DNA of 7,691 nucleotides from an uncultured Clostridia bacterium (GTDB lineage Bacteria; Bacillota; Clostridia; UBA1381). Below, one piece after another: positions 6,949-7,691 of this stretch. The notes under the pieces are model-generated. The model was not told the DNA's origin and ran no database searches. It saw nothing but the letters and a program-made list of their open reading frames with translations. Every line of letters begins with the position of its first letter. Positions within the stretch are counted from its first letter, which is position 1. Position numbers and translations under genes: made by a program. Where the stretch lies: contig CAJONM010000074.1 of the NCBI GenBank assembly GCA_905235885.1, positions 1-7,691 on the forward strand, in the 5' to 3' direction.

Positions 6949-7221
6949 ATGAAAGATATTACAAAAAAAGTCGTTATTCTGGAAAATTTATCCTCGCCGT
7001 ATGTGCATCAGGCGATAATCGTTATGCGCGATTATAACCCCAAGCTTGAATCGCGCGCGATACTTGAAGCGGAGCGCATCGTGAACGCGTATCTCGATAA
7101 TGTGAAAATATCAAACGGAAAAGTCATCAAGCCGCGCCGTCACAGCAGCCGGTTCTTTGTGTGTTTTGCATTTATCGCCATTACGGGGCTTGCCGTACTT
7201 GCGGCAATGCACTTCAGATAA
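6949..7221 (+). CDS. Small protein of unknown function with one C-terminal membrane segment
   Basis: A 90-residue product I do not recognise. Residues 1-57 look soluble and helical, with conserved-looking segments NLSSPYVHQAIIVM (13-26) and ILEAERIVNAYLDN (38-51). A basic stretch KPRRHSSR (61-68) precedes a single membrane segment at about 69-88, ending MHFR. By the positive-inside rule the N-terminal domain should face the cytosol. There is no signal peptide. The ribosome site is imperfect (AAGGGCGGTG ending 4 bases before the ATG). The codon mix resembles its neighbours and a good terminator follows directly, both supporting a real gene. It diverges from mgtE across a 169-bp gap; no convincing plus-strand promoter was found there. 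An ATG at 6921 in another frame gives only 38 codons. Confidence 0.75.
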   Translation: MKDITKKVVILENLSSPYVHQAIIVMRDYNPKLESRAILEAERIVNAYLDNVKISNGKVIKPRRHSSRFFVCFAFIAITGLAVLAAMHFR

Positions 7222-7256
7222 AAAACAACCGTGAACAGCATCACGGTTGTTTTTTT
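7220..7256. terminator. Bidirectional intrinsic terminator between convergent genes
   Basis: ACAACCGTGA (7225-7234) pairs perfectly with TCACGGTTGT (7241-7250) around a 6-base loop. An A-run at 7220-7225 lies on one side and a T-run at 7250-7256 on the other, so each transcript ends in a U tract. It serves the plus-strand 90-residue gene, whose stop codon is at 7219-7221. It also serves the minus-strand gene, whose TGA (7241-7243) and last codons sit inside one stem arm. Confidence 0.92.
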
Positions 7257-7691
7257 ATATAGGCATCCATGTACGCCGCATATTTCTCATACTTCGACAT
7301 ATCCGCCGACGCGGCAGGATATACAAATTCATAATATGTCTCCGTTTGATCCTTTATGCAGCCGAGACGATGGCATATATTTTCGCCGCTTGTGCCGGTG
7401 ACGGAATATACATCTCCGTTTGTTGCCGCTTCCGTTACCGACATTCCGCTCTCGCTTATACACGCCTTCATGGCGGTCGTCGCATCGTATGTCGCATCCT
7501 GCGTTCCGGCGATTATTACGGCATCGCCCGTACTGTCGGTAAGCGATATTCCCGTACCCTCCCCTGAGTAGCTTACGGAAAAGCTGCTCGGATATGCAAA
7601 GGATATATTGCCAAGCGTCGTCACCACGTACCCGTCACCGTTTACGGTAGGTATCTGCTCGTCGGCCTCGCTTACAACAGCGGCGGTCTCC
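7241..7691 (-). CDS. Secreted or lipoprotein-like protein, C-terminal part, 5' end beyond window
   Basis: The frame is open from the right edge to the TGA at 7241-7243, giving 149 visible residues. An in-frame GTG at 7625-7627 could be taken as a start, but 21 open codons precede it up to the edge and no ribosome site is seen, so the gene is almost certainly truncated by the window. The first 20 visible residues are acidic and polar, linker-like. From about residue 22 the sequence looks like a compact beta-rich domain (LGNISFAYPSSFSVSY, GDAVIIAGTQ), with a final helix near KYEKYAAYMDAYIKK. This pattern recalls the PsbP/DcrB-like fold of small surface lipoproteins, but that is a weak impression. 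Three cysteines lie in the domain. The final residues KKQP and the stop are encoded within the shared terminator. Function is unknown. Confidence 0.7.
   Translation of the reverse strand, partial: ETAAVVSEADEQIPTVNGDGYVVTTLGNISFAYPSSFSVSYSGEGTGISLTDSTGDAVIIAGTQDATYDATTAMKACISESGMSVTEAATNGDVYSVTGTSGENICHRLGCIKDQTETYYEFVYPAASADMSKYEKYAAYMDAYIKKQP

Noticed and set aside
6921..7037. 38-codon frame from ATG 6921 overlapping the 90-residue gene
   Set aside because: It is short, out of frame with the better candidate, has no good ribosome site, and shows no recognisable feature.
7625..7627. GTG as the start of the right-edge minus-strand gene
   Set aside because: The frame is open for 21 more codons to the window edge and no ribosome site precedes the GTG, so the true start lies outside.

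Overview
The window reads as a chromosomal piece of an anaerobic Firmicute of the class Clostridia. The evidence is Shine-Dalgarno sites of the AGGAGG type, strong sigma-A-like promoters, AT-rich intergenic DNA, frequent ATA and AGA codons, and secreted proteins with SLH and copper-amine-oxidase-like stalk domains. A gut lineage rich in SLH proteins (Oscillospirales or Monoglobales type) is a guess; no rRNA or other marker fixes the taxon. No mobile element, CRISPR array, tRNA or rRNA is visible.

Layout, right to left along the minus strand. A sigma-A-like promoter at 6831-6859 starts a tight run of five genes: mgtE (Mg2+ transporter, 5337-6779), pyrE (orotate phosphoribosyltransferase, 4657-5322), a secreted stalk-domain protein (3420-4643), a secreted three-SLH-repeat protein (2359-3423) and dusB (tRNA-dihydrouridine synthase, 1397-2353). 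Junctions are 14 nt, 13 nt, a 4-nt ATGA overlap and 5 nt, so co-transcription and partial translational coupling are likely. guaB (IMP dehydrogenase) follows with its own promoter at 1344-1372. It is cut by the left edge after 435 codons, so only its C-terminal tail is missing.

Divergent from mgtE, on the plus strand, is a 90-residue protein of unknown function with a single C-terminal membrane segment (6949-7221). It converges on a secreted or lipoprotein-like minus-strand gene that runs off the right edge (7241-7691). The two share a bidirectional hairpin terminator, and the minus-strand gene's last residues and stop codon lie inside it.

Functionally the window mixes nucleotide synthesis (pyrE for UMP, guaB for XMP/GMP), Mg2+ supply, tRNA modification and two envelope proteins. 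The envelope pair inside a housekeeping operon, the uncharacterised tail-anchored protein, and the perfect inverted repeats at the mgtE and guaB promoters are the points most worth following. I see no clear new multi-gene defence or biosynthetic system.
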